DNA from: DASSJM01 sp036280655
GTDB taxonomy: Bacteria > Actinomycetota > UBA4738 > HRBIN12
Length of the DNA: 64,000 bases
Direction: 5' to 3'
Assembly: GCA_036280655.1 (NCBI GenBank)
Contig: DASUQI010000006.1
Coordinates: 5,949-69,948 of the forward strand
In this document: positions 35,304 through 43,412 of the stretch, one piece after another
Layout: the number at the start of each line of letters is the position of its first letter
Position numbering within the stretch: the stretch's first letter is position 1
Translations under genes and position numbers: made by a program
The notes under the pieces: model-generated
Databases searched by the model: none
Seen by the model: only the letters and a program-made list of their open reading frames with translations
Told to the model about the DNA's origin: nothing

Positions 35304-35875
35304 TGGCCGACGTCGACCGGGCGAAGGTCGAACAGGCCGTGCGGCTGATCCTGGAGGGGATCGGTGAGGACCCAGATCGCGACGGCGTCAAGGACACGCC
35401 GAGGCGCGTCGCCGAGATGTTCGAGGAGATCTTCGCGGGCGTGGGCGTCGACCCTACGCCGATCCCGCAGGTGGTCTCGGGCGCGAACTTCGACGAGATG
35501 ATCATGGTGAAGGACATCCCGCTGCAGTCGCTGTGCGAGCACCACCTTTTGCCGTTCAACGGCCACGCGCACGTCGCCTACATCCCGAACAAGGACGGCC
35601 GCATCACCGGCCTCTCGAAGATCGCCCGGGTCGTCGACGTGCTCTCGAAGCGTCCACAGGTGCAGGAGCGGCTCACGACCGAGATCGCCGACACGATCGA
35701 GCGGGCGCTCGAGCCGCGAGGCGTGTTCGTGATGATCGAGGCCGAGCATCTCTGCATGACGATGCGCGGGATCAAGAAGCCCGGCTCGATCACGGTGACC
35801 TCGGCGGTCCGCGGGCTGTTCCGCAACGACGCCCGGACGCGCCAGGAGGCGCTCCACCACATCGGCAAGGGCTGA
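35303..35875 (+). CDS. folE: GTP cyclohydrolase I
   Basis: 190 residues, the first step of folate synthesis (GTP to 7,8-dihydroneopterin triphosphate). Zinc ligands are Cys78 and His81 in SLCEHHLLPF and Cys151 in EHLCMTMRG. Other signatures are DTPRRVAEMF and GLSKIARVVDVLSKRPQVQE. The ATG overlaps the HAD gene's stop. folE next to ftsH and upstream of folP-folB-folK is the actinobacterial arrangement, here interrupted by the sigma/propeller pair. Confidence 0.97.
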   Translation: MADVDRAKVEQAVRLILEGIGEDPDRDGVKDTPRRVAEMFEEIFAGVGVDPTPIPQVVSGANFDEMIMVKDIPLQSLCEHHLLPFNGHAHVAYIPNKDGRITGLSKIARVVDVLSKRPQVQERLTTEIADTIERALEPRGVFVMIEAEHLCMTMRGIKKPGSITVTSAVRGLFRNDARTRQEALHHIGKG

Positions 35876-35914
35876 GCCTGAGTCTTCGGGTACCAGGTGT
35901 CCCTCGTGCGTGAG

Positions 35915-35934
35915 TGATCTCGTTTTCGAGATCA
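35915..35934. other. Perfect hairpin between folE and the ECF sigma gene
   Basis: TGATCTCG-TTTT-CGAGATCA is a perfect 8-base-pair stem with a TTTT loop, 40 bases after the folE stop. It may end the folE transcript or serve as an operator for the sigma gene. A second weaker repeat (CCGAGA...TCTCGG) follows. Confidence 0.5.
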
Positions 35935-36008
35935 GGGGCGGCCGAGAGATCCCACTATCTCGGAACGTGTTCACGCTCCGGCCGGTCTTGCCTCCTGTGA
36001 AGGTGAGA

Positions 36009-36488
36009 GTGGATCGCGCGCCGGCGGGGGGCTCACGCTCGGAGGAGATCGAGCGCCTGTACCGGGCGCGTGGCGATCGGATGTGGCGGGCGGTGCTCGC
36101 GTTCGCGGGCGACCCGGAGGTGGCGAGTGACGCGGTCGCCGAGGCGTTCGCGCAGGTGCTGCGCCGGGGCGAGGAGGTTCGGGACCCGGAGCGGTGGGTC
36201 TGGCGGGCGGCGTTCCGGATCGCGAGCGGGGAGCTGAAGGAGCGGAGGAAGCGACCGGTGGTCGAGACGATCGGGACGTACGAGATGGAGCAGCCGGCGC
36301 GAGACCTCGTCGTCGCGCTCGGGGCACTCTCCGAAAAGCAGCGGAGGGCGGTGGTCCTGCACGACGCGGCCGGCTACCCCGCTCGGGAGGTCGCGCGGAT
36401 CGTCGGTTCGACCGAGGCGGCCGTCCGAGTGCACCTGATGCGCGGGCGGCGCCGCCTCCGAGAGCTGCTCGAGGACGACGATGGCTGA
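36009..36488 (+). CDS. ECF-type RNA polymerase sigma factor
   Basis: About 159 residues. The sigma-2 region is EEIERLYRARGDRMWRAVLAFAG, with VASDAVAEAFAQVL in place of the usual DAEDLVQE-type motif. The sigma-4 region is ALSEKQRRAVVLHDAAGYPAREVARIVG followed by STEAAVRVHLMRGRRRL. The GTG at 36009 follows GAAGG; frames to 35910 are also open but cross the hairpin. It overlaps the next gene by 8 bases, and that gene encodes a membrane protein with a cytoplasmic N-terminus, a typical sigma/anti-sigma layout. Confidence 0.85.
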   Translation: MDRAPAGGSRSEEIERLYRARGDRMWRAVLAFAGDPEVASDAVAEAFAQVLRRGEEVRDPERWVWRAAFRIASGELKERRKRPVVETIGTYEMEQPARDLVVALGALSEKQRRAVVLHDAAGYPAREVARIVGSTEAAVRVHLMRGRRRLRELLEDDDG

Positions 36489-38637
36489 CCTCGACGAACG
36501 GTTCCGTTCGCTCTCGCGCACCGGGTCGCCGGATCTGTGGTCCGACATCGAGACCCGCGAGCCTCGTTCGGGGATGCCGCCGACGCCGTGGCCGCCCCGA
36601 GCGCTCGCGGCGGCCGTCGCGCTGGTGATCGCGATCGCCGGGATCGGGTTCGCCGCGGTGACCTTCGGGGGTTCGGAGCAAGCGCCCGCGACGGGGACCA
36701 GCGGCGGTCTCGTGGGGCCGAAGGCCAACGGGGAGATCTGGTTCCGGGTCGGCGGCGGCGAGGGCGGAAGTCGGATCGATGCGGTTGCGCCGGACGGATC
36801 GGGCCGGCGCGTCGTCTTCTCTACCGACGACGGGAGTCACCGCAGCCGGATCTCGTTCTCGCCGGACGGCTCGCGGATCGCCTACGACAACTACGTCGTC
36901 GGCCGGACCGGGATCGGGACCGCGAACCTCGACGGCAGCGGAGCCGTGCGCCTGACCGACGGCATGAACGACTCGTGGCCGTCGTGGTCGCCGGACGGCG
37001 CGCAGATCCTCTTCTCGAGCACCGTGTACGACCCGTCGATCGGGCGCTGTGAGGCCGGGTTCCCCCACGAGTTCGACTGCCCGACCGACATCTACGTGAT
37101 GGATGCGGACGGCTCGAACGTCGTCCGCCTTACCACGGATCCGGCGGACGAGTTCATGCCGATGTGGTCGCCGGATGGGACCACGATCGCGTTCGTCCGG
37201 AACACCGAGAAGGCTTCCGTCTCGCGGCCGGCGATCTTCACGATGCGGCCCGACGGGAGCGACGTCCGACAAGTCTCGAGCGGGGACGGCGGGAGCGACT
37301 GGTGGCCGAGCTGGTCGCCCGACGGCTCGCGGCTCGCCTTCGCGGCGATCCGGAACGAGGACTGGGGCATCTGGACGGTGAACGCGGACGGCTCGGACGA
37401 GCAGATGATCTTCGGAGGGACGGGTGCTGGGTACGTCGACAACCCGGTCTGGTCGCCCGAGGGGAACCTGATCGCGTTCGTCGGGAACCTGGAGGTCGAC
37501 GACTACAGCCCTCAGGACGCGCTGTACGTGATGAACGCGGACGGAACGGGGCTCACGCCGATCGCGGACGAGCCGGGGGTCGGTGTCGCCGGCGACATCG
37601 CGTGGCAGCCACTTCCGGCTCCAGTGGAAACGGTCGGGCCGACCCCGGTGCCAACGGGCGCCGAGGTAGTCGAGACCTTCGACGTGGCGAACGACGTGCG
37701 CTCCGTCGCATACGGCGAGGGCAGCATCTGGGTCGCGGCGTCGAACGATGACGGCAGCTTCGGCGGGCGGATCATCCGGATCGATCCTGCGACCCACGAG
37801 GTGCAGGCCGAGATCCACGTGGAGGTCATCCCCACGTGGGAGGTCGGCGGCGGGGCCATGGTCGTATCCGACGGCAGCCTCTGGGTCACGGGTTCGCTCG
37901 AAGCTCCCGGCGCGTTCGACGATCCGGGTGGTGGCGCGGATGCGGCGGTGATCCGCATCGACACGACGACGGACGAGGTCGTGCAGACGTTCGAGCTTGG
38001 AGGCACCCACGGCGCCGACCTAGCGTTCCTCGACGGTGAGCTGTGGGTCCTGGTGTTCGGCGACGAAAGCGTCGACCAGGAGATGGAGGTCGTGCGCGTC
38101 GATCTCTCGAGCGGCGACGTCTTGGCGCGGATACCGCTCGAGACGGGATGGGCGCACTCGATCGTCGGCGCCGAGGGTCGCCTGGTCGTCCTCGAGAGCG
38201 GCCCCGGAGCTGCCAACGCTGCCGGCCGCGCGGCGGTGATCGATCCGAACACCAACGCCGTCTCGAGGGTCGAGGTCCCCGGCGAGTACATCACCCCGAT
38301 GCCGGTGATCACCGGCGGCCAGGTGTGGGTCTCGCTCGATCCCGGGTTCGCGCGTCTCGATGCTCGGGGAGTGGAGTTCGATGACCCGGTCGAGGTTCCG
38401 CGGAGGTTCTCGGACTGCTGTGGGTTCGTCGAGGCGGACGATCGAGGGATCTGGTTCCTGAGCCTCGATCCGCAGACCGGAACGGATCGACAACTGAACC
38501 TGTTCGATGCGGCGACCGGAGACGTTGCCGAGTTGGCCGTCCTCGAAGACGGAGCCCCCGTCGCGATGGCGGTCGCCCCGGACTCGATCTGGATCCTGAA
38601 CTACGAGGGCACGCTCACGCACGTGGCCCTCGGCTGA
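36481..38637 (+). CDS. Membrane-anchored double beta-propeller, candidate anti-sigma/sensor
   Basis: 718 residues. About 40 N-terminal cytoplasmic residues (DLDERFRSLSRTGSPDLW) precede one helix (ALAAAVALVIAIAGIGFAAV). Outside are two propeller-like regions. The first has TolB/PD40 repeats with recurring WSPDG (for example SWSPDGAQILF, MWSPDGTTIAF). After a Pro/Thr linker (VGPTPVPTGAE), the second has YncE-like blades (VRSVAYGEGSIWVAASN, GGQVWVSLD). Overlap with the ECF gene suggests the short N-terminus holds the sigma factor until the propellers detect something. A recognised anti-sigma domain is not evident, so this role is inferred. Confidence 0.8.
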   Translation: MADLDERFRSLSRTGSPDLWSDIETREPRSGMPPTPWPPRALAAAVALVIAIAGIGFAAVTFGGSEQAPATGTSGGLVGPKANGEIWFRVGGGEGGSRIDAVAPDGSGRRVVFSTDDGSHRSRISFSPDGSRIAYDNYVVGRTGIGTANLDGSGAVRLTDGMNDSWPSWSPDGAQILFSSTVYDPSIGRCEAGFPHEFDCPTDIYVMDADGSNVVRLTTDPADEFMPMWSPDGTTIAFVRNTEKASVSRPAIFTMRPDGSDVRQVSSGDGGSDWWPSWSPDGSRLAFAAIRNEDWGIWTVNADGSDEQMIFGGTGAGYVDNPVWSPEGNLIAFVGNLEVDDYSPQDALYVMNADGTGLTPIADEPGVGVAGDIAWQPLPAPVETVGPTPVPTGAEVVETFDVANDVRSVAYGEGSIWVAASNDDGSFGGRIIRIDPATHEVQAEIHVEVIPTWEVGGGAMVVSDGSLWVTGSLEAPGAFDDPGGGADAAVIRIDTTTDEVVQTFELGGTHGADLAFLDGELWVLVFGDESVDQEMEVVRVDLSSGDVLARIPLETGWAHSIVGAEGRLVVLESGPGAANAAGRAAVIDPNTNAVSRVEVPGEYITPMPVITGGQVWVSLDPGFARLDARGVEFDDPVEVPRRFSDCCGFVEADDRGIWFLSLDPQTGTDRQLNLFDAATGDVAELAVLEDGAPVAMAVAPDSIWILNYEGTLTHVALG

Positions 38638-38651
38638 ACCGGACCCCTCGC

Positions 38652-38657
38652 TACGAT
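38652..38657 (+). promoter_or_regulatory. -10 element for a probable leaderless folP transcript
   Basis: TACGAT ends 6 bases before the folP GTG. There is no good ribosome site, so transcription probably starts at the initiation codon. Confidence 0.45.
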
Positions 38658-38663
38658 GGACCC

Positions 38664-39512
38664 GTGGGCGGTCCCGTCTGGCGCGTCGGCGAGCGCGCGT
38701 TCGACTGCTCGGAACGCACGCTCGTCATGGGCATCCTGAACGTCACGCCCGACTCATTCTCCGACGGCGGTCGGTTCCTCGGTGAACGCGCCGCCGTGGA
38801 TCACGGCGTGAACATGGCCGAGTCCGGCGCCGACATCGTCGACGTGGGTGGTGAGTCCACCCGCCCGGGCTCCGATCCCGTCGGCGCCGAGGTCGAGATC
38901 GAACGCGTGGTGCCCGTGATCGAGCGCCTGGCGCGCCACCTGCCGGGGATCCCGATCTCGATCGACACCCGGAAGGCCGAGGTCGCGGCTGCGGCGCTCG
39001 AGGCCGGCGCGACGATCGTGAACGACGTCTCGGGCGGGTCGGACCCGGCGATGTTCGAGCTCGCGAGCCAGCACGGCGCGGGGATCGTCCTCATGCACAT
39101 GCGGGGCGATCCGAAGACGATGCAGGTCGAACCCATCTACGACGACGTGGTCGCCGAGGTGCACGAGTACCTCCGCGAGCGCGTCGAGGCCGCCGAGTTC
39201 GCCGGGGTCGAGCCCGACCGCATCGTGGTGGACCCCGGCATCGGGTTCGGCAAGGACCTCGACCACAACCTCGCGCTGATCCGCCGCATCGACGCGTTTC
39301 TCGACCTCGGACGCCCCTTGCTCGTCGGGCCGTCGCGCAAACGGTTCCTCGGGACCCTGCTCGACCTGCCCGAGGACCAACGGGTCGAGGGCACGGCGGC
39401 GGCGGTCGCATGGATGGTGTCGCGCGGCGCGCACGTCGTCCGCGTCCACGACGTGCAGGAGATCGTCCGGGTCGTCCGCGTGGTCGACGCGATCTCGAAG
39501 GCCGGCGCGTGA
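38664..39512 (+). CDS. folP: Dihydropteroate synthase
   Basis: 282 residues, condensing p-aminobenzoate with dihydropterin pyrophosphate. Signatures: MGILNVTPDSFSDGG, GGESTRPGSDPV, SIDTRKAEVAAAALEAGA, VNDVSGG, and VGPSRKRFLG near the C-terminus. It is the first gene after the sigma/propeller insertion and resumes the folate block; its TGA overlaps the next GTG as GTGA. GTG start. Confidence 0.96.
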   Translation: MGGPVWRVGERAFDCSERTLVMGILNVTPDSFSDGGRFLGERAAVDHGVNMAESGADIVDVGGESTRPGSDPVGAEVEIERVVPVIERLARHLPGIPISIDTRKAEVAAAALEAGATIVNDVSGGSDPAMFELASQHGAGIVLMHMRGDPKTMQVEPIYDDVVAEVHEYLRERVEAAEFAGVEPDRIVVDPGIGFGKDLDHNLALIRRIDAFLDLGRPLLVGPSRKRFLGTLLDLPEDQRVEGTAAAVAWMVSRGAHVVRVHDVQEIVRVVRVVDAISKAGA

Positions 39513-40405
39513 GCTGGATCGAGAAGTCGCGGGCCCGGCTGTCCGTCGGTGAGATCGCGTTCGTCGACGCGGGCGATCCCGAGGCGCCGGCCGTCCTGCT
39601 GCTCTCCGGCGGCTTCACGTCGTCGTACGTCTGGCGGCACCTGGTCCCGATGCTGTCGCCGTTCATGCGGGCGATCGTGCCGGACCTCCTCGGCTCGGGC
39701 GACTCCGAGTCGCCGGAGGGCGCCGACCTGCGGCTCGAGCCGCACGCGAGCATCATGCGCGAGCTGCTGGAGCACCTCGGGATCGAACGGTTCGCCGTCG
39801 TCGGTCACGGCCGAGGCGGCGGGATCGCGCAGCTCGTCGCGCTCGGCGGGGGAGCCGAGGCGCTCGTCCTGATCGACTCGATCGCGTTCGATGCCTGGCC
39901 GTCGCCGTCGATCGCCGAGCTGCGCGAACGCGTGGACGTCGACCCGGCGTTCATCCGCTCGTGGTTCGACGGCTTCTTCGATCGGGGGATGGGCCACCGC
40001 GACCGGCTCTCGGACGCCGACCTTGCCGAGTACCGACGGCCGTTCGAACGCGACGACGGCGTCGAGCGGTTCACGAGGATCGCCGCCGCGTTCGACGGCG
40101 GGGGCCTCGTCGGGATCGAACCTCGGCTCGCCGAGCTCGAGATCCCGGCGTTCGTGCTGTGGGGCGAGGACGACCGGTTCCTGCCCGCCGAGCTCGCCGA
40201 ACGCCTCGGTGATGCGCTCCCGATGGCCTCGGTGGCGCTCCTGCCCGGCTGCGGGCACTTCCTCCTCGAGGACGCGGCCGACACCGTCGTCCCGCTGATC
40301 TTCCAGTGGCTGCGCCGGATGTACCTTGGGGTCCCGCACGGGCACGAGGAGGGTCCCGTGACCGTACAGCTCGGCCGGCGCCCGCCGGAGGACGACCGAT
40401 GGTGA
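39509..40405 (+). CDS. Alpha/beta-hydrolase fold protein lacking the nucleophile
   Basis: 298 residues of alpha/beta-hydrolase fold, nearest in appearance to epoxide hydrolases and haloalkane or fluoroacetate dehalogenases. The nucleophile elbow reads VVGHGRGGG. The catalytic Asp or Ser expected between the two glycines is Gly101 (codon GGC; GAC would give the dehalogenase-like GHDRGG). The acid (VLWGEDDRFLP) and the His (GCGHFLLED) remain. It may be non-catalytic or a recent point mutant. It is translationally coupled to folP (GTGA) and overlaps folB by 7 bases, so its role may relate to folate or pterin chemistry, but that is context only. Confidence 0.8.
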   Translation: MSWIEKSRARLSVGEIAFVDAGDPEAPAVLLLSGGFTSSYVWRHLVPMLSPFMRAIVPDLLGSGDSESPEGADLRLEPHASIMRELLEHLGIERFAVVGHGRGGGIAQLVALGGGAEALVLIDSIAFDAWPSPSIAELRERVDVDPAFIRSWFDGFFDRGMGHRDRLSDADLAEYRRPFERDDGVERFTRIAAAFDGGGLVGIEPRLAELEIPAFVLWGEDDRFLPAELAERLGDALPMASVALLPGCGHFLLEDAADTVVPLIFQWLRRMYLGVPHGHEEGPVTVQLGRRPPEDDRW

Positions 40406-40746
40406 CGCGGCTGTTCCTCACCGGCATCACCGCGCGGGGCCGTCACGGCGCGAACCCGGGAGAGAAGGACGAGCCGCAGGACTTCGTCGTGGATCTCGAC
40501 GTCGAGGTCGAGGTGGGCGACGACCGGCTCACCTCGACCGCCGACTACCGCTCGCTGATCCGGACGGCGCGCGAGTCCGTGGAGCAGGGTTCGTTCGATC
40601 TGCTCGAGACGCTCGCGCACGCCGTCGCCGACGCCGTGCTCGCGCAGGACGGCGTCGTCCGCGTGAACGCGGTGGTCCACAAGCCGGGCGCGGCGCGCTC
40701 GAACGACGTCCAGGGCGTGGCCGCCGCAGCGAGCGCCGAGCGCTGA
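40399..40746 (+). CDS. folB: Dihydroneopterin aldolase
   Basis: 115 residues. Typical FolB features: LFLTGITARGRHGANPGEK, where Gly/Arg and the following Glu bind the pterin, DFVVDLDVEV, TADYRSLIRTARE and VHKPGA with the conserved Lys. It cleaves 7,8-dihydroneopterin to the hydroxymethyl-pterin. GGAGG lies 7 bases before the ATG at 40399. folK follows after 4 bases. Confidence 0.94.
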   Translation: MVTRLFLTGITARGRHGANPGEKDEPQDFVVDLDVEVEVGDDRLTSTADYRSLIRTARESVEQGSFDLLETLAHAVADAVLAQDGVVRVNAVVHKPGAARSNDVQGVAAAASAER

Positions 40747-40750
40747 AGCG

Positions 40751-41275
40751 ATGGAGGCACGGGGCGCGCCCTCGGTCGCGACGTCCGCGTACGTCGCCCT
40801 CGGCACGAACCTCGGCGACCGGCTCGAGCAGCTGCGAGCGGCCGTCCGGCTCCTCGCCGAGACGGACGGCGTCGACGTCGTGCGCTCGTCCCGCGTATTC
40901 GAGACCCAGCCCGTCGGCCCGCCGCAGCCGGCGTACCTGAACGCGGTGATCGAGGTCCGGACGACGCTCGCCCCGCGCGAGCTGCTCGAGGCCGCGCAGG
41001 CCATCGAGAACTCGCTCGGCCGCGAACGGGCCGAACGGTGGGGCCCGCGGACGATCGACGTCGACATCCTCACGTTCGACGACCGGACGGTCGAGGAGCC
41101 GGACCTCGAGATCCCGCACCCACGGATGCACGAGCGCGGATTCGTCCTCGTCCCGCTCGCCGAGCTCGACGACGATCCGATGCTCCCCGGTGGGCGACGC
41201 CTGGCCGAGATCCGGTTGTCGCCCGACGTCGTGTTCGGCGTCCGGCCCTTCGCGCCGCCGCTCCCGGTGTCGTGA
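40751..41275 (+). CDS. folK: HPPK, 2-amino-4-hydroxy-6-hydroxymethyldihydropteridine diphosphokinase
   Basis: 174 residues. HPPK signatures: YVALGTNLGDRLEQLR, SRVFETQPVGPPQPAYLNAV, and the catalytic loop GPRTIDVDILTFDD, with Asp pair for magnesium, then IPHPRMHERGFVLVPL. It makes the pyrophosphate donor used by FolP. The stop overlaps the following GTG (GTGA). Confidence 0.96.
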   Translation: MEARGAPSVATSAYVALGTNLGDRLEQLRAAVRLLAETDGVDVVRSSRVFETQPVGPPQPAYLNAVIEVRTTLAPRELLEAAQAIENSLGRERAERWGPRTIDVDILTFDDRTVEEPDLEIPHPRMHERGFVLVPLAELDDDPMLPGGRRLAEIRLSPDVVFGVRPFAPPLPVS

Positions 41276-42516
41276 ACGACGCCGTCTGCTTCCGGTGCGA
41301 CTGGCAGGGACGGCGATTGGGGCGGACATGCCCGAACTGCGGCGCCGCGCTCTTCCGCCCTGCCGATCGCGGTCCCGACCGGGCCGAGGCCCTCGACGAG
41401 GATGTCCCTCCGACCGGCGATCCCCGGGACGGACGAGGCGGCTCGCGCGTCGCGCTCGCGGTGGTCGTCGTGCTGGCGCTCGTGGCGGTCACGGCGTTCG
41501 AGCTGTTGCTCGACGACGCTCCCGACGCGGCTCCACGACCCTCGAGCCACGAGCTCGCCGCCGGCGGCAGGCTCGTGATCGTCGCCGGCACGGGCGGGGA
41601 CGACTCGATCTGGGTGCTGGATCTGGCGTCGGGCGGCTCGCAACGCGGTCCGCAGGTCCCGAGCCGTGTGGTCGAGCTCGTCGACGTCTCCGCCGCCGAG
41701 CTCGGCGCGATCGGCATCGAGCGGCGACTGCGCGACGGCCGGACCGGTGTCGCGGTGCTCCCGGTGGTCGAACGCGACGGGGCGCCCGAGCGTGTCGGCC
41801 GCGGCGATCTCGTTGCGTGGGGCCCCGAGGGGCGCAGCGTCGTGTTCGCCACGAATCGGGCACGATCCGGCGGCTGTCCTCGTGTGCGGATCCGTCTCGT
41901 CGCCATCAGGACGGGCGAGGTCGGGTGGGCGCTCGACGACCCCGGCTTCTGCGGGCCCGTGGTCTCGATCAGCCGGAGCTCCGCCGCGACGTACTTCACC
42001 GCTCCGTCGGGCGACCGCACCGGCGTGTACCTCACGGGCTCGGTCGGCGTCCCGCATCTCATGTTCGACGACGTGGCGGTCGTTTCCGCTTCCCCACCGG
42101 GGGCGTTCCTGCTGGCGCCCTCGCGCCGGACCGACGGCGCCGCGACGGGGGTCGATGGGACGGTACTCGGGTGGCAGGGGGTCGGAGGGCCGCTGACGAT
42201 CGGCCGCGGGGACGACCCACTGATCGTCGAGCGCGTGCTCGCGTGGTCGTCCGACGGGGCGGAGGTCGCGCTCGTCGGCTCGGTCGGGGAGACCGCCGGC
42301 GTCTTCCGGCTCGATGCGGGCTCCGGCACCGGCGTGCGCGAACCCGAGCTCGTGCTCGGATCGGCGGACGTGCTGGACGCGTCGTTCGGGGTGGACGGGT
42401 CGCTCTTCCTCAGCCTTCCCGGCGAGATCGTCGTCCAGCGGGACGGTTCGATCTCGCGGCTGCAGCTCCCGGACGGCGCCCGCGATGTGACCGGGCCGAT
42501 CCTCTGGATCCCCTGA
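41272..42516 (+). CDS. Zinc-ribbon, single-helix, beta-propeller-like membrane protein
   Basis: 414 residues. The N-terminus has a CxxC...CxxC zinc ribbon (CFRCDWQGRRLGRTCPNC). A helix (VALAVVVVLALVAVTAFELLL) follows, then an extracytoplasmic domain with irregular WD40-like blades (DSIWVLDLASGG, DLVAWGPEGRSVVF, RVLAWSSDGAEVALVG). No exact family is recognised. Translationally coupled to folK and ahead of the DUF2520/panC genes. The order cytoplasmic metal-binding head, helix, outer propeller parallels the ECF-linked protein at 36481. Confidence 0.72.
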   Translation: MNDAVCFRCDWQGRRLGRTCPNCGAALFRPADRGPDRAEALDEDVPPTGDPRDGRGGSRVALAVVVVLALVAVTAFELLLDDAPDAAPRPSSHELAAGGRLVIVAGTGGDDSIWVLDLASGGSQRGPQVPSRVVELVDVSAAELGAIGIERRLRDGRTGVAVLPVVERDGAPERVGRGDLVAWGPEGRSVVFATNRARSGGCPRVRIRLVAIRTGEVGWALDDPGFCGPVVSISRSSAATYFTAPSGDRTGVYLTGSVGVPHLMFDDVAVVSASPPGAFLLAPSRRTDGAATGVDGTVLGWQGVGGPLTIGRGDDPLIVERVLAWSSDGAEVALVGSVGETAGVFRLDAGSGTGVREPELVLGSADVLDASFGVDGSLFLSLPGEIVVQRDGSISRLQLPDGARDVTGPILWIP

Positions 42517-42527
42517 GTCCGCGGACC

Positions 42528-43412
42528 GTGGAGCGGGATACTCCCTCGGTGGACATCGCCGTCATCGGAGCCGGCCGCGTCGGCACCGGGCTCGCCGTGT
42601 TGTGGCAGCGGGCCGGTCATCGCATCGCGGCCGTGGCGGGGGGCGCCGCGACGCCCGAACGCGCCGCTCGGTTCCTGCCGGGCGTGCCCGTCCTCGACGA
42701 CACCGCCGCCGCATCGAACGCCAGCGTCGTCGTCATCGCCACGCCGGATGCGGCGATCGAGCCCGTCTGCCGGATGCTGTCGAGCGCGGGGGCGCTCGAC
42801 GACGCGACGGCCGTCGTCCACGCGAGCGGGGCGACCGGCCTGGAGGCGCTCGGGGCCGCCGCGACGCTCGGCGCCGCAACGCTCTCGGTCCATCCGCTGC
42901 AGACCTGCCCGACGGTCGAGGCGGCCGTCGAGCGGGTCCCCGGCGCGGCCTTCGCCGTCACGGCGCTCGACGACGCGGGCTACGACCTCGGCGAACGGCT
43001 CGCCCGTGACGCCGGCGGCCGCCCGTTCCGGATCGCCGACGAGCTGAAGCCGCTGTACCACGCGGCCGCCGTCTTCGCGTCGAACTACCTCGTCACGGTG
43101 ACCGCGATCGCCGAAGCGCTCGAACGCTCCGCCGGCCTCGATGATCCGCTCGGCGCCCTCGCGCCGCTGCAGGCGGCGACGCTCGCGAACGTCGAACGCG
43201 TCGGTCCCGCCGCCGCCCTCACCGGTCCGGCCGTCCGCGGCGACGCGGTGAGCGTGCGCCGGAACCTGGAGGCGCTCGCGAATCACGCCCCCGAGGCCGT
43301 CCGCCCCTACGTCGCGCTCGCCGACCTCACGCTCGGGCTCGCGGAGCGCTCCGGACGGCTCCCGGCGGACGGCCGCGAGGCGGTGGAGGAGGAGCTCGCG
43401 CGGTGGAGGTGA
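42528..43412 (+). CDS. Rossmann/DUF2520 oxidoreductase-like protein
   Basis: About 294 residues. The N-terminal Rossmann fold (VDIAVIGAGRVGTGLAVLWQRAG) and C-terminal DUF2520-like helical domain (LKPLYHAAAVFASNYLV, GPAVRGDAVSVRRNLEAL) resemble 6-phosphogluconate/ketopantoate reductase relatives. Members regularly sit between folK and panC in actinobacteria, and a ketopantoate reductase role has been suggested but not shown. A start at GTG 42549, right before the first strand, is equally possible. It overlaps panC by 10 bases. Confidence 0.85.
   Translation: MERDTPSVDIAVIGAGRVGTGLAVLWQRAGHRIAAVAGGAATPERAARFLPGVPVLDDTAAASNASVVVIATPDAAIEPVCRMLSSAGALDDATAVVHASGATGLEALGAAATLGAATLSVHPLQTCPTVEAAVERVPGAAFAVTALDDAGYDLGERLARDAGGRPFRIADELKPLYHAAAVFASNYLVTVTAIAEALERSAGLDDPLGALAPLQAATLANVERVGPAAALTGPAVRGDAVSVRRNLEALANHAPEAVRPYVALADLTLGLAERSGRLPADGREAVEEELARWR

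Noticed and set aside
34638..40405. A haloorganic-degradation cluster (HAD dehalogenase-like gene, dehalogenase-like hydrolase)
   Set aside because: The two genes are separated by folate and sigma genes, the hydrolase lacks its nucleophile, and no transport or regulatory genes for such a pathway are present.
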